Shown here one piece after another: positions 1 to 8,520 of a DNA stretch of 11,301 bases; position 1 is the first letter of the stretch, and each line of letters begins with the position of its first letter. A program made the translations under genes and the position numbers. The notes below the pieces were generated by a model. That model was not told the origin of the DNA. It did no database searches and saw only the letters and a program-made list of their open reading frames with translations. Where the stretch lies: NCBI GenBank assembly GCA_024697885.1, contig JAILSA010000164.1, positions 1-11,301 of the forward strand, read 5' to 3'. Source of the stretch: Eubacterium sp. Lineage in GTDB: Bacteria > Bacillota > Clostridia > Lachnospirales > Lachnospiraceae.

Positions 1-3000
1 ATGAGTTCCACCAGCTTGTTCCCCTGAACCGGGGCCTTGGGATACATGTAAAAGCAAAGTTTCTTGCTCTTACCGGAAATCTCTGTAATGTAATTTTTGT
101 GGGCGCTCTGCTTGAGGAGGGCGATTTCCAAAAGGTTTTGAACACTCTTTGGTGGCTCTCCAAAACGGTCAATGAGCTCGTCTAACATATCCTCTCGCTC
201 TTCCTCCGTCTCTATGTCGGCAATGCGCTTGTAAATGTCCAATTTTTGCAACTCATTCTTAATATAACTGTTTGGAATAAAAGCGTCAACCTTTATATCT
301 ATGGCAGTTTCGAAGTCTGTCTCCTGGGTCACAAGGCCCTGGATTTTCTTGACGGCCTCATTGAGCATCTTACAGTAGAGGTCGTAACCCACCGCCTCCA
401 TGTGGCCGTGCTGGTCAGCCCCTAAAAGGTTGCCGGCCCCACGGATTTCCAGGTCCTTCATGGAAATTCGAAAACCGGAACCTAACTCCGTAAATTCCTT
501 AATGGCCGCCAGACGCTTCTCCGCCACTTCCTTGAGCATCCGGTCCCTCTTATATAGAAGGAAGGCAAAGGCTGTTCGGTTGCTGCGGCCCACCCGGCCC
601 CTGAGCTGGTAGAGCTGGGACAGGCCCAGGCGGTCTGCGTCCTCTATTATAATGGTGTTGACATTGGGAATATCAAGCCCCGTCTCCACAATGGTGGTGG
701 AGACCAAAACATCAATGTCCCCCTCCACAAACTGGTACATAACCTTCTCTAGCTGGCGCTCGTTCATCTGGCCGTGGGCATAGGCCACCACGGCTTCCGG
801 CACCAGCTTGGCCACCTGGTTGGCCACAATGTCCATGTTGTTGACCCGGTTGTAGACATAGTAGACCTGGCCTCCCCGATTGATCTCGCGGCTGATGGCC
901 TCACGAATGATTTCCGAATTTTTCTCCATCACAAAGGTCTGGATTGGCATGCGGTCCACCGGCGGCTCCTGGAGGACAGACATGTCTCGAATTCCCACCA
1001 GACTCATGTGGAGGGTCCTTGGAATCGGAGTGGCTGTCAGGGTCAAAACATCGATATCGCTCTTGATCTGCTTGATTTTTTCCTTGTGCTTGACTCCAAA
1101 GCGCTGCTCCTCGTCAATAATAAGGAGACCAAGGTTTTTGTACTTTACATCCTTGCTCAAAAGTCTGTGGGTGCCAATTACCACATCCACGCTGCCCTTT
1201 CTTACCCCCTCCATGGTCTTTTTTTGCTCCGCGGGGGTTCGCAGGCGGCAGAGGAGCTCCACATTGATGCCATGGCCGCTCATGCGCTGGGCAAAGGTGT
1301 TGTAGTGCTGGCCCGCCAAAATCGTGGTAGGCACCAAAAAAGCCACCTGCTTGCCGGACATCACTGCCTTAAAGGCCGCTCGAATGGCGATCTCCGTCTT
1401 GCCATAACCCACATCACCACAGATTAACCGGTCCATGATTTTCTTGCTCTCCATGTCCCTCTTGGTCTCCTCTATGGCCCTTAGCTGGTCCTCTGTCTCC
1501 TCGTAAGGAAACATTTCCTCAAACTCCTTTTGCCAGAGGGTGTCCTTCTCAAATTCATATCCCTGCTTGGCCTGGCGCTCTGCGTAGAGGTCCACCAATT
1601 CCTTGGCCATTTCCTGAACAGCTCCCCGGACTCTGGACTTGGTCTTTTTCCACTCCGGGGAATTGAGGCGGTTTAGCTTAGGTACCTTGGCGTCGCTTCC
1701 CGCGTACTTTTGCAGGACCTCTAGGGAGGTGGCAGGTATGTAGAGGTTGCTTCCCCCGGCATAGGCCACCTTCAGGTAGTCCTTAATCACATGGTCTCTC
1801 TCTATTTTCTCAATGCCCTGGTAAACTCCCAGACCGTGATTTTCGTGCACCACATAGTCTCCCACCTTCAGGTCGTTGAAACTGTGGATGGAAGCTCCCT
1901 CGTAGCGCTTGATTTTCTTTTTCTTTCTCTTGACCCGGCCAAAAATGTCGCTCTCCGTCACCACCACAAAGCGGATGTCCGGGTACTCAAAGCCCCGGCG
2001 GAGGTTGCCCCTGGTCACCATAATCTGCCCCTCTTTGATGGCGGTCTTTTTCTCCCCATCATAAAAGGCCATAAGGTCGTAGTCCATCAAATCCTGGCAC
2101 AGCCTTTTTCCCCTGGTCTCCGAGGCGGATACCAAAAGGACCCGGTAATTTTTCTTCTTATACTTTTGCAGGTCCTTGGCCAAAAGGGCAAAGTTGTTGT
2201 TGTAGGATGGGGAGGACTGGGCCTGTATGTAAAATTTTCTCTCTATATTGATGCCCCTGAGAGGGGAGTCAAGGGTGGCCAAAAGAATCAGGGGATAGCA
2301 GCTTAGCTTGGCCAAAATCTGGCTGACGGGATAGAGGACATCCATCTGCCTTGCCAGGATATAGCCCTTTTCAAGTCGCCCCTTCATGCTCTCCACAAAC
2401 TCCGTTTCCACAGCGCTTCCATGCTCTATGCACCGGTGGGGTTCATCCAAAAAGACTCCCACCTTTTTTCCCTGAAAATAGTCAAAAAAGGAAACCGTCT
2501 CTCCTCCCCTGGTAAAATACCCAATATAGGATTCAAGGTTTACCATGCCGTGGTAGGCCCGGAAGGTGTCCATAAAATTGTCCACATTTTGTCGGAGGCG
2601 GCTGGCCTCCTCTTTTTTGCCCTGGGCCTCAAGCTCCTTGCAGGTCCTCTTCTTGTCCTCTTCCATCAGGTGGAGCCCCCTAAGGGCCTCATCCTCTGTC
2701 AAAAAAATCTCCGTGGCAGGGAAGATACAGACCCTGTCAAGATTTTCCACAGACCTCTGACTGTCCAAATCTATGGACCGGATGGTGTCCACCTCTATGT
2801 CAAAAAATTCCACTCGGATGGGGTTCTCCTCCGTCAGAGGAAAGACATCCAAAATCCCCCCTCGGACAGAAAACTCCCCCTCCCCGCTGACCTGGGCCAC
2901 ATGCTCATAGCCCATGGTGGTCAGTCGGGTCTGGAGCTTTTTCAAATCAAATTCCATGCCAGACTCCATAATAATGGTATTTTCCTGGTATTTTTCGTAG

Positions 3001-3383
3001 GGCAGGCAAAAATCCATACCCGCATCTATGGTGGTGATAATGGTCACCGGCTCCTCCTCAAGGAGGGCCTTGACCACCTTGAGTCTCTCCTTGACAATGG
3101 CCTGGCCGTGGACATCGGCGCTGTAAAAAATCAGGTCCTTGGCAGGATAATACATCACCCTGCGGCCGTACATCCTCTGGTCCTCCATAAGCTCCTTGAC
3201 CCGGACCTCTCCGTAGGTGACAATGAGCTCCACGTCAAAAAGACCCTGAAGTCCCGCCGTCAAGTGGCTCTTCTGGGTATCTATGGTTCCCACCACCTCC
3301 AGGGGGCCATCCCCCCGGGTCAAGGCTGTCTTTAATTGTGTAAATTCCTCGATCTCCTCCAAGGGAGCCAGCAAACTCTCCAC
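1..3383 (-). CDS. mfd: Transcription-repair coupling factor Mfd (3' end outside the window)
   Basis: ATP-dependent DNA translocase that pushes stalled RNA polymerase off lesions and recruits UvrA for nucleotide excision repair. I read one open frame of 1127 residues with no stop or frameshift; the family is usually about 1150-1180, so only the C-terminal tail is missing. The N-terminal third is the UvrB-like, UvrA-binding part (it includes GEFSVRGGILDVFP). The RNA-polymerase interaction region follows at roughly 480-560 (GDYVVHENHGLGVYQG). The RecG-like motor has Walker A GDVGYGKT at 656-663, the DEEQ box at 757-760, TATPIPRT, and helicase motif VI RGRVGR at 928-933. The start is GTG at 3383: the frame has a TAA four codons upstream, and AAGGAGG sits 4 nt before the GTG. 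An ATG overlapping it by one base is out of frame. It follows pth by 12 bp and is surely co-transcribed with it. No fin-like gene lies between pth and mfd, unlike in Bacillus subtilis. Confidence 0.97.
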   Translation of the reverse strand, partial: MESLLAPLEEIEEFTQLKTALTRGDGPLEVVGTIDTQKSHLTAGLQGLFDVELIVTYGEVRVKELMEDQRMYGRRVMYYPAKDLIFYSADVHGQAIVKERLKVVKALLEEEPVTIITTIDAGMDFCLPYEKYQENTIIMESGMEFDLKKLQTRLTTMGYEHVAQVSGEGEFSVRGGILDVFPLTEENPIRVEFFDIEVDTIRSIDLDSQRSVENLDRVCIFPATEIFLTEDEALRGLHLMEEDKKRTCKELEAQGKKEEASRLRQNVDNFMDTFRAYHGMVNLESYIGYFTRGGETVSFFDYFQGKKVGVFLDEPHRCIEHGSAVETEFVESMKGRLEKGYILARQMDVLYPVSQILAKLSCYPLILLATLDSPLRGINIERKFYIQAQSSPSYNNNFALLAKDLQKYKKKNYRVLLVSASETRGKRLCQDLMDYDLMAFYDGEKKTAIKEGQIMVTRGNLRRGFEYPDIRFVVVTESDIFGRVKRKKKKIKRYEGASIHSFNDLKVGDYVVHENHGLGVYQGIEKIERDHVIKDYLKVAYAGGSNLYIPATSLEVLQKYAGSDAKVPKLNRLNSPEWKKTKSRVRGAVQEMAKELVDLYAERQAKQGYEFEKDTLWQKEFEEMFPYEETEDQLRAIEETKRDMESKKIMDRLICGDVGYGKTEIAIRAAFKAVMSGKQVAFLVPTTILAGQHYNTFAQRMSGHGINVELLCRLRTPAEQKKTMEGVRKGSVDVVIGTHRLLSKDVKYKNLGLLIIDEEQRFGVKHKEKIKQIKSDIDVLTLTATPIPRTLHMSLVGIRDMSVLQEPPVDRMPIQTFVMEKNSEIIREAISREINRGGQVYYVYNRVNNMDIVANQVAKLVPEAVVAYAHGQMNERQLEKVMYQFVEGDIDVLVSTTIVETGLDIPNVNTIIIEDADRLGLSQLYQLRGRVGRSNRTAFAFLLYKRDRMLKEVAEKRLAAIKEFTELGSGFRISMKDLEIRGAGNLLGADQHGHMEAVGYDLYCKMLNEAVKKIQGLVTQETDFETAIDIKVDAFIPNSYIKNELQKLDIYKRIADIETEEEREDMLDELIDRFGEPPKSVQNLLEIALLKQSAHKNYITEISGKSKKLCFYMYPKAPVQGNKLVEL

Positions 3384-3395
3384 ATTTCCTCCTTA

Positions 3396-3971
3396 TTATC
3401 TCTCAATCCTGGTGCCGTTGACCAAATTCATGGCCGCCCTCATATCTTCCTCTAACCAGGCCACAACTCCCTGGTCTGCCAGGGCGAAGATGTCACGAAA
3501 CATGCCATCCTCCTCCTTGGAAAAACGACCCAAAACGTGTTTGACCAAATCGCCCCTCTCCGGCTTTTGGCCCACACCAATTTTTACCCTGGAAAATTCC
3601 TGGCTGCCCAGGTGCTCTATAATGCTCTTAATGCCGTTGTGGCCGCCGGCGCTTCCCTTGGCCCTCATGCGGACCTGGCCCACATCTAAACTGATGTCAT
3701 CGTAGATCACCAAAAGGTCCTCCAGGTCTAGCTTGTAAAAATCCATCAGAGCCCTGACACTCTCTCCGCTGAGGTTCATGTAGGTCTGGGGCTGGGCCAG
3801 CATTACCTTCTGGCCTCCGATCATTCCCTTACCCACCAGAGCCTTGCCCTCCCGACTTCTCAGGGGAATATCATACTTGTCACTCAAAAAAGTAACCATA
3901 TCAAAACCTATATTGTGTCTGGTGGCGGCATACTCCACTCCCGGATTGCCCAAACCAACAATTAAAAACAT
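3396..3971 (-). CDS. pth: Peptidyl-tRNA hydrolase
   Basis: Cytoplasmic enzyme that cleaves the ester bond of peptidyl-tRNAs dropped from ribosomes, recycling tRNA. The protein is 191 aa, normal for bacterial Pth. It opens with FLIVGLGNPG and carries all the expected active-site residues: N9 (GLGNPG), catalytic H19 (TRHNIG), N66 (TYMNLSG), D92 (IYDDI) and N112 (GGHNG). I chose the ATG at 3971, not the in-frame ATG six codons upstream (3989), because GGAGG lies 7 nt before it and family members begin right at this FLIVGLGNPG strand. The upstream ATG has no comparable site. It is the first gene of a pth-mfd unit with its own promoter upstream. The pth-mfd neighbourhood is a conserved Firmicutes arrangement, which supports the call. 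Confidence 0.97.
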   Translation of the reverse strand: MFLIVGLGNPGVEYAATRHNIGFDMVTFLSDKYDIPLRSREGKALVGKGMIGGQKVMLAQPQTYMNLSGESVRALMDFYKLDLEDLLVIYDDISLDVGQVRMRAKGSAGGHNGIKSIIEHLGSQEFSRVKIGVGQKPERGDLVKHVLGRFSKEEDGMFRDIFALADQGVVAWLEEDMRAAMNLVNGTRIER

Positions 3972-4014
3972 AATAAATCCTCCATTCAAGACTCCGCTTG
4001 CGTACTTGTCTCTT

Positions 4015-4042
4015 ATTCTACCACAAGATTTTATTCCTTCAA
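4015..4042 (-). promoter_or_regulatory. Predicted sigma-A promoter for pth-mfd
   Basis: Read on the minus strand: -35 TTGAAG (4037-4042), 16-bp spacer, -10 TAGAAT (4015-4020) preceded by TGG, giving an extended -10. It lies about 45 bp upstream of the pth start and downstream of the spoVG terminator-like hairpin, so pth-mfd can be transcribed independently. Motif match only. Confidence 0.6.
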
Positions 4043-4061
4043 GTAAAATTCTAGGAACATC

Positions 4062-4091
4062 AAAAAGGGCAAGCCCTATGACCTGCCCTCT
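4062..4091 (-). terminator. Weak intrinsic terminator after spoVG
   Basis: On the minus strand, AGAGGGCA pairs with TGCCCTTT (8 bp, one G-U) around a 12-nt loop, and the last arm merges into a run of five T. It begins about 19 bp after the spoVG stop and would end the glgC-glgD-spoVG transcript. The stem is short and the loop large, so read-through into pth is likely. Confidence 0.5.
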
Positions 4092-4109
4092 CTATCTTAT
4101 CCTCTTTTC

Positions 4110-4385
4110 TTACGCTTGTGCATCTTGCTCGCTCAATACGCGCTGATACTCAGCAATGATGGCCTCCTGGAGAGTTCCTCTCATCTCACCGTTAATCGGA
4201 TGTGCCACATCGCGGTACTCTCCGTCTGGTGTTTTCTTGCTAGGCATTGCAATAAACAAGCCCTTCTCTCCCTCTATGATTTTGATGTCATGCACTACAA
4301 AGCACTGATCAAAAGTCACAGACACAACAGCCTTCATTTTTGAATCCTTGCTAACAATGCGAGTACGAATATCTGTAATCTGCAT
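4110..4385 (-). CDS. spoVG: SpoVG family septation/regulatory protein
   Basis: Small (91 aa) single-domain protein of the SpoVG family, known in Firmicutes as a nucleic-acid-binding global regulator with roles in asymmetric septation, virulence and cell-envelope traits. Family marks are the N-terminal [11 protein letters not shown] strand, the [24 protein letters not shown] block (residues about 43-65) and the short helical, acidic C-terminus ([18 protein letters not shown]). Length fits the usual 84-97 aa. Start ATG 4385 has AAGGGGG 8 nt upstream. It follows glgD by only 28 bp with no terminator or clear promoter between them, so it is probably the third gene of the glgCD transcript. A separate weak promoter inside glgD cannot be excluded. 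Its role in this organism, including whether spores are made, cannot be read from the sequence. Confidence 0.95.
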   Translation of the reverse strand: MQITDIRTRIVSKDSKMKAVVSVTFDQCFVVHDIKIIEGEKGLFIAMPSKKTPDGEYRDVAHPINGEMRGTLQEAIIAEYQRVLSEQDAQA

Positions 4386-4413
4386 CTAGCCATCCCCCTT
4401 ATTCTTCTATCAT

Positions 4414-5535
4414 CTACAGTACATAGCGATCATTTTTTTCCAAAATAATCTTGATGTCCTCTGGATTGCCCACATAGTTGGAATTGGCCCGGATGGTTCC
4501 GTGACTTTCCACAATGCAGTTTTCAATGTATGTATTGTCCCCTATATAGACATCATTTAAAATAATAGAATTCTTAATTGTACAATTATTTCCTACATAA
4601 ACTTCCTTAAAGAGCACGGAGTCCTGCACTTCTCCGTTAATAATACAACCACTGGAAATCAGACTGTTTTGCACACGGGAGCCAACGTTGTACTTGGCTG
4701 GTGGCAAGTCCTCAATCTTAGATGCAATGGTTGGATACTCATTGAAGAAATAATCTCTGGTGTCCCTGCTCAAGAAATCCATATTGGTCTTGAAGTAGGA
4801 ATCCACCGCATTAATATTGCTCCAATAGGAATCCATCATGTAAGAATAAATTTTCTTGATTCCCTTATAGCGGATAAAAATATCCTTCACCAGGTCGAAT
4901 CCACCCTCAGCTCCAGCTCTCTCGATCATCTCAATCAGCTGGCGACGACGAATTACATATACACCGGTGGAAACCAATGTCTTGTCTGTAACAATTGGTT
5001 TTTCCTCAAAATCGGTAATCAAGTCTGAGCTGTCCACAGTTACCACACCGAAGCGGGTTGGGTCAGGCACAGATCCCAAGTCCTTGGTTACGATGGTAAT
5101 ATCAGCATTTTTGGCAATGTGATATTCCAACACCTTGTTCATATCTAATTTGTAGACACAGTCACCAGATGCAATAATTACATATGGCTCATGTGACGAC
5201 TTCAAGAAGTCAATGTTTTGTGCAATGGCGTCTGCCGTTCCACGATACCACTGGTTGTTATCGTGAGTCTGAGTCGGTGTGAAGACGAACAAGCCGCCCT
5301 GCTTACGACCAAAATCCCACCACTTGGAGGAATTCAAATGCTGCGCCAATGACTTTGAGTTATACTGGGTAAAAACTCCTACCTTTGTAATCTTGGAATT
5401 GGCCATATTACTCAGGGCAAAATCGATGCTTCGATATCCCCCGGCGATTGGCATGGCTGCCGTCGCTCTCTTTCTGGTCAGCTCTTTCATCCTGTTGCTG
5501 GAACCTCCAGCGAGAATCAATCCGATTGCTTTCAT
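4414..5535 (-). CDS. glgD: Glucose-1-phosphate adenylyltransferase, GlgD subunit
   Basis: Second subunit of ADP-glucose pyrophosphorylase, which with GlgC makes ADP-glucose from glucose-1-phosphate and ATP for glycogen synthesis. The 373-aa protein has a nucleotidyltransferase domain (about 1-240) and a left-handed beta-helix C-terminus (about 270-365, repeats such as CIINGEV, CTIKNSIIL, TYIENCIV). The substrate-site motifs are degenerate compared with GlgC: GGSSNRM (10-16) instead of GGQGSRL, RATAAMP instead of AKPAVAF, and SGDCVYKLD (123-131) instead of GGDHIYKMD. This is typical of GlgD, which in Firmicutes acts mainly as a modulatory partner with little activity of its own. The ATG overlaps the glgC stop by one base (TAATG), with AGGTGAG just upstream, so translation is probably coupled and the two subunits made in a fixed ratio. 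Confidence 0.95.
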   Translation of the reverse strand: MKAIGLILAGGSSNRMKELTRKRATAAMPIAGGYRSIDFALSNMANSKITKVGVFTQYNSKSLAQHLNSSKWWDFGRKQGGLFVFTPTQTHDNNQWYRGTADAIAQNIDFLKSSHEPYVIIASGDCVYKLDMNKVLEYHIAKNADITIVTKDLGSVPDPTRFGVVTVDSSDLITDFEEKPIVTDKTLVSTGVYVIRRRQLIEMIERAGAEGGFDLVKDIFIRYKGIKKIYSYMMDSYWSNINAVDSYFKTNMDFLSRDTRDYFFNEYPTIASKIEDLPPAKYNVGSRVQNSLISSGCIINGEVQDSVLFKEVYVGNNCTIKNSIILNDVYIGDNTYIENCIVESHGTIRANSNYVGNPEDIKIILEKNDRYVL

Positions 5536-6809
5536 TATAACTCACCTGCCTTTATCAGAGTTTCTCCACCTGCTAAGGTGTTATCTGGGTAATCTTCTAA
5601 TGTTGTCACACCCGATATGGCAGTATTTTTGCCAATGGTAACCCCGTCAGGAATGACGGTATCCTCCCCAATGGTTACTAAGTCGAAGGCGTAAACATCT
5701 GGTTTTACCTTGTTGACCACACCCTCTTCACCTGCACCCAATACACAATTGGCTCCGATGGTGGATCCCTCGGCCACAATGGCCTTGTCCAAAACCGTAT
5801 TTTTGCCGATTCTAGCAGAACTCATTACAATAGAATCTCGAACTACTGCGCCCTCTTCAATTACCACATCCGATCCAATGACCGAATTGTGAACTTCTCC
5901 CAAAATTTCGCATCCATCGCCCATAATTGCTTTGTCCACGACTGCACCGCTGGCGATATATTGCGGTCTCAGCCACTCATTCTTCGTATAGATTTTCCAA
6001 AACTCTTCATACAAGTTGAAGACAGGAATCAAGTCGATCAATTCCATATTGGATTCCCAGTAGGACCCCAATGTACCTACATCCTTCCAATATCCATTGA
6101 ACTCATAGGCGAAGATACGATCTCCGCGCTCGTGGCAGTATGGCAAAATATGTTTACCAAAGTCACAGCCCTGTTGATCCTTCAATGTAATCAGTGCTTC
6201 CTTCAAAACCTTCCATGAGAAAATGTAAATACCCATGGATGCCAGATTTGATCTAGGATGTTCTGGCTTCTCCTCAAATTCTGTAATACGGTGTGTCTCA
6301 TCCGTAATACAAACACCAAAGCGACTTGCCTCCTCAATTGGCACTGGAATCGTGGCCATTGTAACATCTGCGTTGTTGGCCTTATGGAAGTCCAGCATCA
6401 CCTGGTAATCCATCTTGTAAATGTGATCGCCGCCTAGAATCAATACGTATTCTGGATTGTAATACTCCATATAACGCAAGTTCTGATAAATGGCATTTGC
6501 AGTTCCGGTATACCACTCGCTGCTATTACTCTTCTCATAAGGTGGAAGAACGGAAACGCCCCCAACGTTTCGGTCCAAATCCCATGGAATACCAATTCCA
6601 ATATGAGTATTCAGCTTGAGTGGCTGGTACTGTGTCAGCACACCAACTGTATCTACCCCAGAGTTGATACAGTTACTCAATGGAAAATCAATAATACGAT
6701 ACTTTCCCCCAAAAGCTACAGCAGGTTTTGCTACATTTGCTGTCAAGACACCTAGCCTCGACCCTTGCCCCCCAGCAAGTAACATGGCTATCATTTCTTT
6801 TTTTATCAT
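5535..6809 (-). CDS. glgC: Glucose-1-phosphate adenylyltransferase (ADP-glucose pyrophosphorylase), catalytic subunit GlgC
   Basis: Catalyses glucose-1-phosphate + ATP to ADP-glucose + PPi, the committed step of bacterial glycogen synthesis. The 424-aa protein is of normal length. The catalytic domain shows [11 protein letters not shown] (10-20), [12 protein letters not shown] (27-38), WYTGTANA (99-106), [10 protein letters not shown] (126-135, with the metal/catalytic Asp128) and FEEKP (178-182). From about 290 on there are hexapeptide repeats of the left-handed beta-helix ([38 protein letters not shown]), the oligomerisation and allosteric part. The start ATG has AGGAG 7 nt upstream; a later in-frame ATG at codon 6 has no such site. 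It is first in a glgC-glgD-spoVG unit with a good promoter and a possible operator. No glgA, glgB or glgP is visible, so the rest of the pathway lies elsewhere. Confidence 0.97.
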   Translation of the reverse strand: MIKKEMIAMLLAGGQGSRLGVLTANVAKPAVAFGGKYRIIDFPLSNCINSGVDTVGVLTQYQPLKLNTHIGIGIPWDLDRNVGGVSVLPPYEKSNSSEWYTGTANAIYQNLRYMEYYNPEYVLILGGDHIYKMDYQVMLDFHKANNADVTMATIPVPIEEASRFGVCITDETHRITEFEEKPEHPRSNLASMGIYIFSWKVLKEALITLKDQQGCDFGKHILPYCHERGDRIFAYEFNGYWKDVGTLGSYWESNMELIDLIPVFNLYEEFWKIYTKNEWLRPQYIASGAVVDKAIMGDGCEILGEVHNSVIGSDVVIEEGAVVRDSIVMSSARIGKNTVLDKAIVAEGSTIGANCVLGAGEEGVVNKVKPDVYAFDLVTIGEDTVIPDGVTIGKNTAISGVTTLEDYPDNTLAGGETLIKAGEL

Positions 6810-6841
6810 GTTATCACTCCTGTTGTATTTTGATAAATTAA

Positions 6842-6870
6842 ATTATACCATAATTTTTTACTTTTGTGAA
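6842..6870 (-). promoter_or_regulatory. Predicted sigma-A promoter for glgC-glgD-spoVG
   Basis: Minus strand: -35 TTCACA (6865-6870), 17-bp spacer, perfect -10 TATAAT (6842-6847) preceded by TGG (extended -10). The expected start of transcription is near 6835, giving a leader of about 25 nt that contains the glgC AGGAG. Near-consensus, so basal expression could be strong unless repressed. Confidence 0.7.
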
Positions 6871-6888
6871 CAATAATTAACAATTATT
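6864..6888. repeat. Operator-like palindromes overlapping the glgC -35
   Basis: Two overlapping symmetries. TTGTGAA (6864-6870) and TTAACAA (6877-6883) form an imperfect inverted repeat with a 6-nt centre, covering the glgC -35. AATAATT (6872-6878) and AATTATT (6882-6888) form a perfect 7-bp inverted repeat around AAC. The first resembles a Rex-type half-site pair, but Rex sites have a 4-nt centre, so the regulator is unidentified. AT-rich sequence produces such symmetry by chance fairly often. Confidence 0.35.
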
Positions 6889-6937
6889 TTTATCATTTCG
6901 GAATTTAATTGTAAAAATTGCACAAAAGAAATCTTCC

Positions 6938-6966
6938 TTGTATTTTTTTCCTTGTGTATATATAAT
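6938..6966 (+). promoter_or_regulatory. Predicted sigma-A promoter for murC
   Basis: -35 TTGTAT (6938-6943), 17-bp spacer, perfect -10 TATAAT (6961-6966). A second TATAAT directly follows (6967-6972) but has only T-rich sequence at its -35 position. The expected start near 6973 gives a leader of about 54 nt with AAAGGGG before the murC ATG. Confidence 0.65.
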
Positions 6967-7026
6967 TATAATGTTATATAAATAGGAAAAAAGCTTCAAA
7001 ACCATATGCAGAAAGGGGCATATAAA

Positions 7027-8409
7027 ATGAACGAAATCGATTTTCAAAAGCCTTGCCACATTCACTTCATTGGAATTGGCGGCATCAGCATGAGCGGCTT
7101 TGCCGAATTGCTACACAGCTTCGGCTTCACAATCACCGGCTCAGACTGGCACGAGAGCAAGATCACAAAACACTTAGAATCTCTGGGAATTCAGGTGATT
7201 TACGGTCAAAAGGCCGAAAACATTACAAAAGCCGTGGACCTGGTGGTCTACACAGCAGCCGTTCACCCGGATAATCCGGAACTTGTAAGAGCTAAAGAAA
7301 TGGGTCTCCCTGTTATAGAGAGAGCAAAGATGGTGGGACAGGTGATGAAAAATTACAAGTCTGCCATTGCCATCAGTGGTACTCACGGAAAAACCACTAC
7401 CACCTCCATGGCTTCCCACATTTTCTTAGAGGCCCAGATGGACCCTACCATTTCCGTGGGAGGTATTTTGCCAATTATCGGAGGAAATATTCGAGTGGGT
7501 CGGTCGGAAAACTTTATTACCGAGGCCTGCGAGTACACCAATAGTTTCCTACAATTTGCCCCAAGCATTGGAATTATACTTAATATAGAAGAAGATCATA
7601 TGGATTTCTTTAAAGATATTCAGGACATTCGAAATTCCTTCCGGGCTTTTGCAAAGCTCCTTCCAGAGACTGGAGCCCTGATCATCAACAAAGATATCGA
7701 CCAATATGAGGAAATTATTAAGGGTCTTTCTTGCAAAATTATTACTTATTCTGTAAATCAAAAGGACGCGGACTTCTGTGCCGCCAATGTGGTCTTTGAT
7801 GAAAATGGCCACCCAGGCTTTGACCTTATGGTCAGGGGAGAGAAAAAGGGCCACTACCAGTTAAATGTAGTGGGAATTCACAATGTGTCCAACAGCCTGT
7901 CCTGTCTGGCCCTGGCCTCCCTCTTTGACATCTCCTCAGATGCCATTCAGAGAGCCTTTGACGCCTACCGGGGAACGGACCGCCGCTTCCAGCTCAAGGG
8001 AGAGAAAAATGGTTTTACCATTATTGACGACTATGCCCACCACCCAACAGAGATTGCTGCCACCCTTGAGGCGGCCGGCAAGTACCCACACAAGACTCTT
8101 TGGACCGTGTTCCAGCCTCACACCTACACCAGAACCAGAGCCTTCCTAAAGGACTTCGCCAAGGCCCTGACCCTGTCTGACAAGGTCATTCTGGCTGACA
8201 TCTATGCCGCCAGAGAGGACGACCCGGGAGATATCTCCTCCCAGAATCTGGCTGACGAGATCCAAAAGCTGGGAAAAGAGGTTTACTACTTCCACTCCTT
8301 TGAGGAAATTGAAAAATTTATTTTAGAAAATTTAGTCAACGGCGACCTGTTGATAACTATGGGCGCCGGAAACGTGGTAGATATAGGAGAAAAGCTCCTG
8401 ACCCTATAG
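7027..8409 (+). CDS. murC: UDP-N-acetylmuramate--L-alanine ligase
   Basis: Cytoplasmic ATP-dependent ligase that adds L-alanine to UDP-N-acetylmuramic acid, the first amino acid of the peptidoglycan stem peptide. The 460-aa protein has the three Mur ligase domains: an N-terminal UDP-binding fold with GIGGISMSG (16-24), the ATPase domain with P-loop GTHGKTT (118-124), ACEYTNSF following E166, and NIEEDHMDFF, and a C-terminal domain with DDYAHHPTEI (334-343) and FQPHTYTRT, where MurC is distinguished from the other Mur ligases. The start is the ATG at 7027, with AAAGGGG 8 nt upstream. An in-frame ATG seven codons earlier (7006) would place that binding site inside the gene, so I reject it. It stands apart from a division and cell-wall cluster, as is common in Firmicutes, and ends in a strong hairpin terminator. 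Confidence 0.98.
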   Translation: MNEIDFQKPCHIHFIGIGGISMSGFAELLHSFGFTITGSDWHESKITKHLESLGIQVIYGQKAENITKAVDLVVYTAAVHPDNPELVRAKEMGLPVIERAKMVGQVMKNYKSAIAISGTHGKTTTTSMASHIFLEAQMDPTISVGGILPIIGGNIRVGRSENFITEACEYTNSFLQFAPSIGIILNIEEDHMDFFKDIQDIRNSFRAFAKLLPETGALIINKDIDQYEEIIKGLSCKIITYSVNQKDADFCAANVVFDENGHPGFDLMVRGEKKGHYQLNVVGIHNVSNSLSCLALASLFDISSDAIQRAFDAYRGTDRRFQLKGEKNGFTIIDDYAHHPTEIAATLEAAGKYPHKTLWTVFQPHTYTRTRAFLKDFAKALTLSDKVILADIYAAREDDPGDISSQNLADEIQKLGKEVYYFHSFEEIEKFILENLVNGDLLITMGAGNVVDIGEKLLTL

Positions 8410-8418
8410 TTTGTTAAC

Positions 8419-8474
8419 ATTATCCACAACCTTATCAACATTGAGTCGAATGTTGGGGTTGTGGATAATTTTTT
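8419..8474 (+). terminator. Strong hairpin terminator of murC, built on two inverted DnaA boxes
   Basis: Ten bases after the murC stop, ATTATCCACAACC (8419-8431) pairs perfectly with GGTTGTGGATAAT (8457-8469), a 13-bp stem. Above a small 4/1-nt internal bulge, CAACATT (8436-8442) pairs with AATGTTG (8449-8455) around the loop GAGTCG. A run of T (8469-8474) follows, as in an intrinsic terminator. The outer stem contains a perfect DnaA box on each arm (8420-8428 plus, 8460-8468 minus), so the DNA could also bind DnaA. The two roles need not exclude each other. Confidence 0.8.
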
Positions 8475-8520
8475 GTCAAGTACTTTTTTGTGAATAATCC
8501 GATTTTTTTTATCAAATCCC

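Noticed and set aside
2421..3335. 304-codon open frame on the plus strand
   Set aside because: It is antisense to mfd, and its frame is open because of the codon bias of mfd. The translation has no recognisable domain and there is no ribosome binding site. The same holds for the plus-strand frames at 774-1427, 1791-2306 and 3283-3705.
6865..6873. Possible DnaA box TGTGAACAA near glgC
   Set aside because: The reverse complement TTGTTCACA has two mismatches to TTATCCACA and no neighbouring boxes, so it is not counted.
6877..7065. 62-codon minus-strand frame across the glgC-murC gap
   Set aside because: It overlaps the murC start and both promoters; the translation is an AT-rich random-looking sequence without a binding site.
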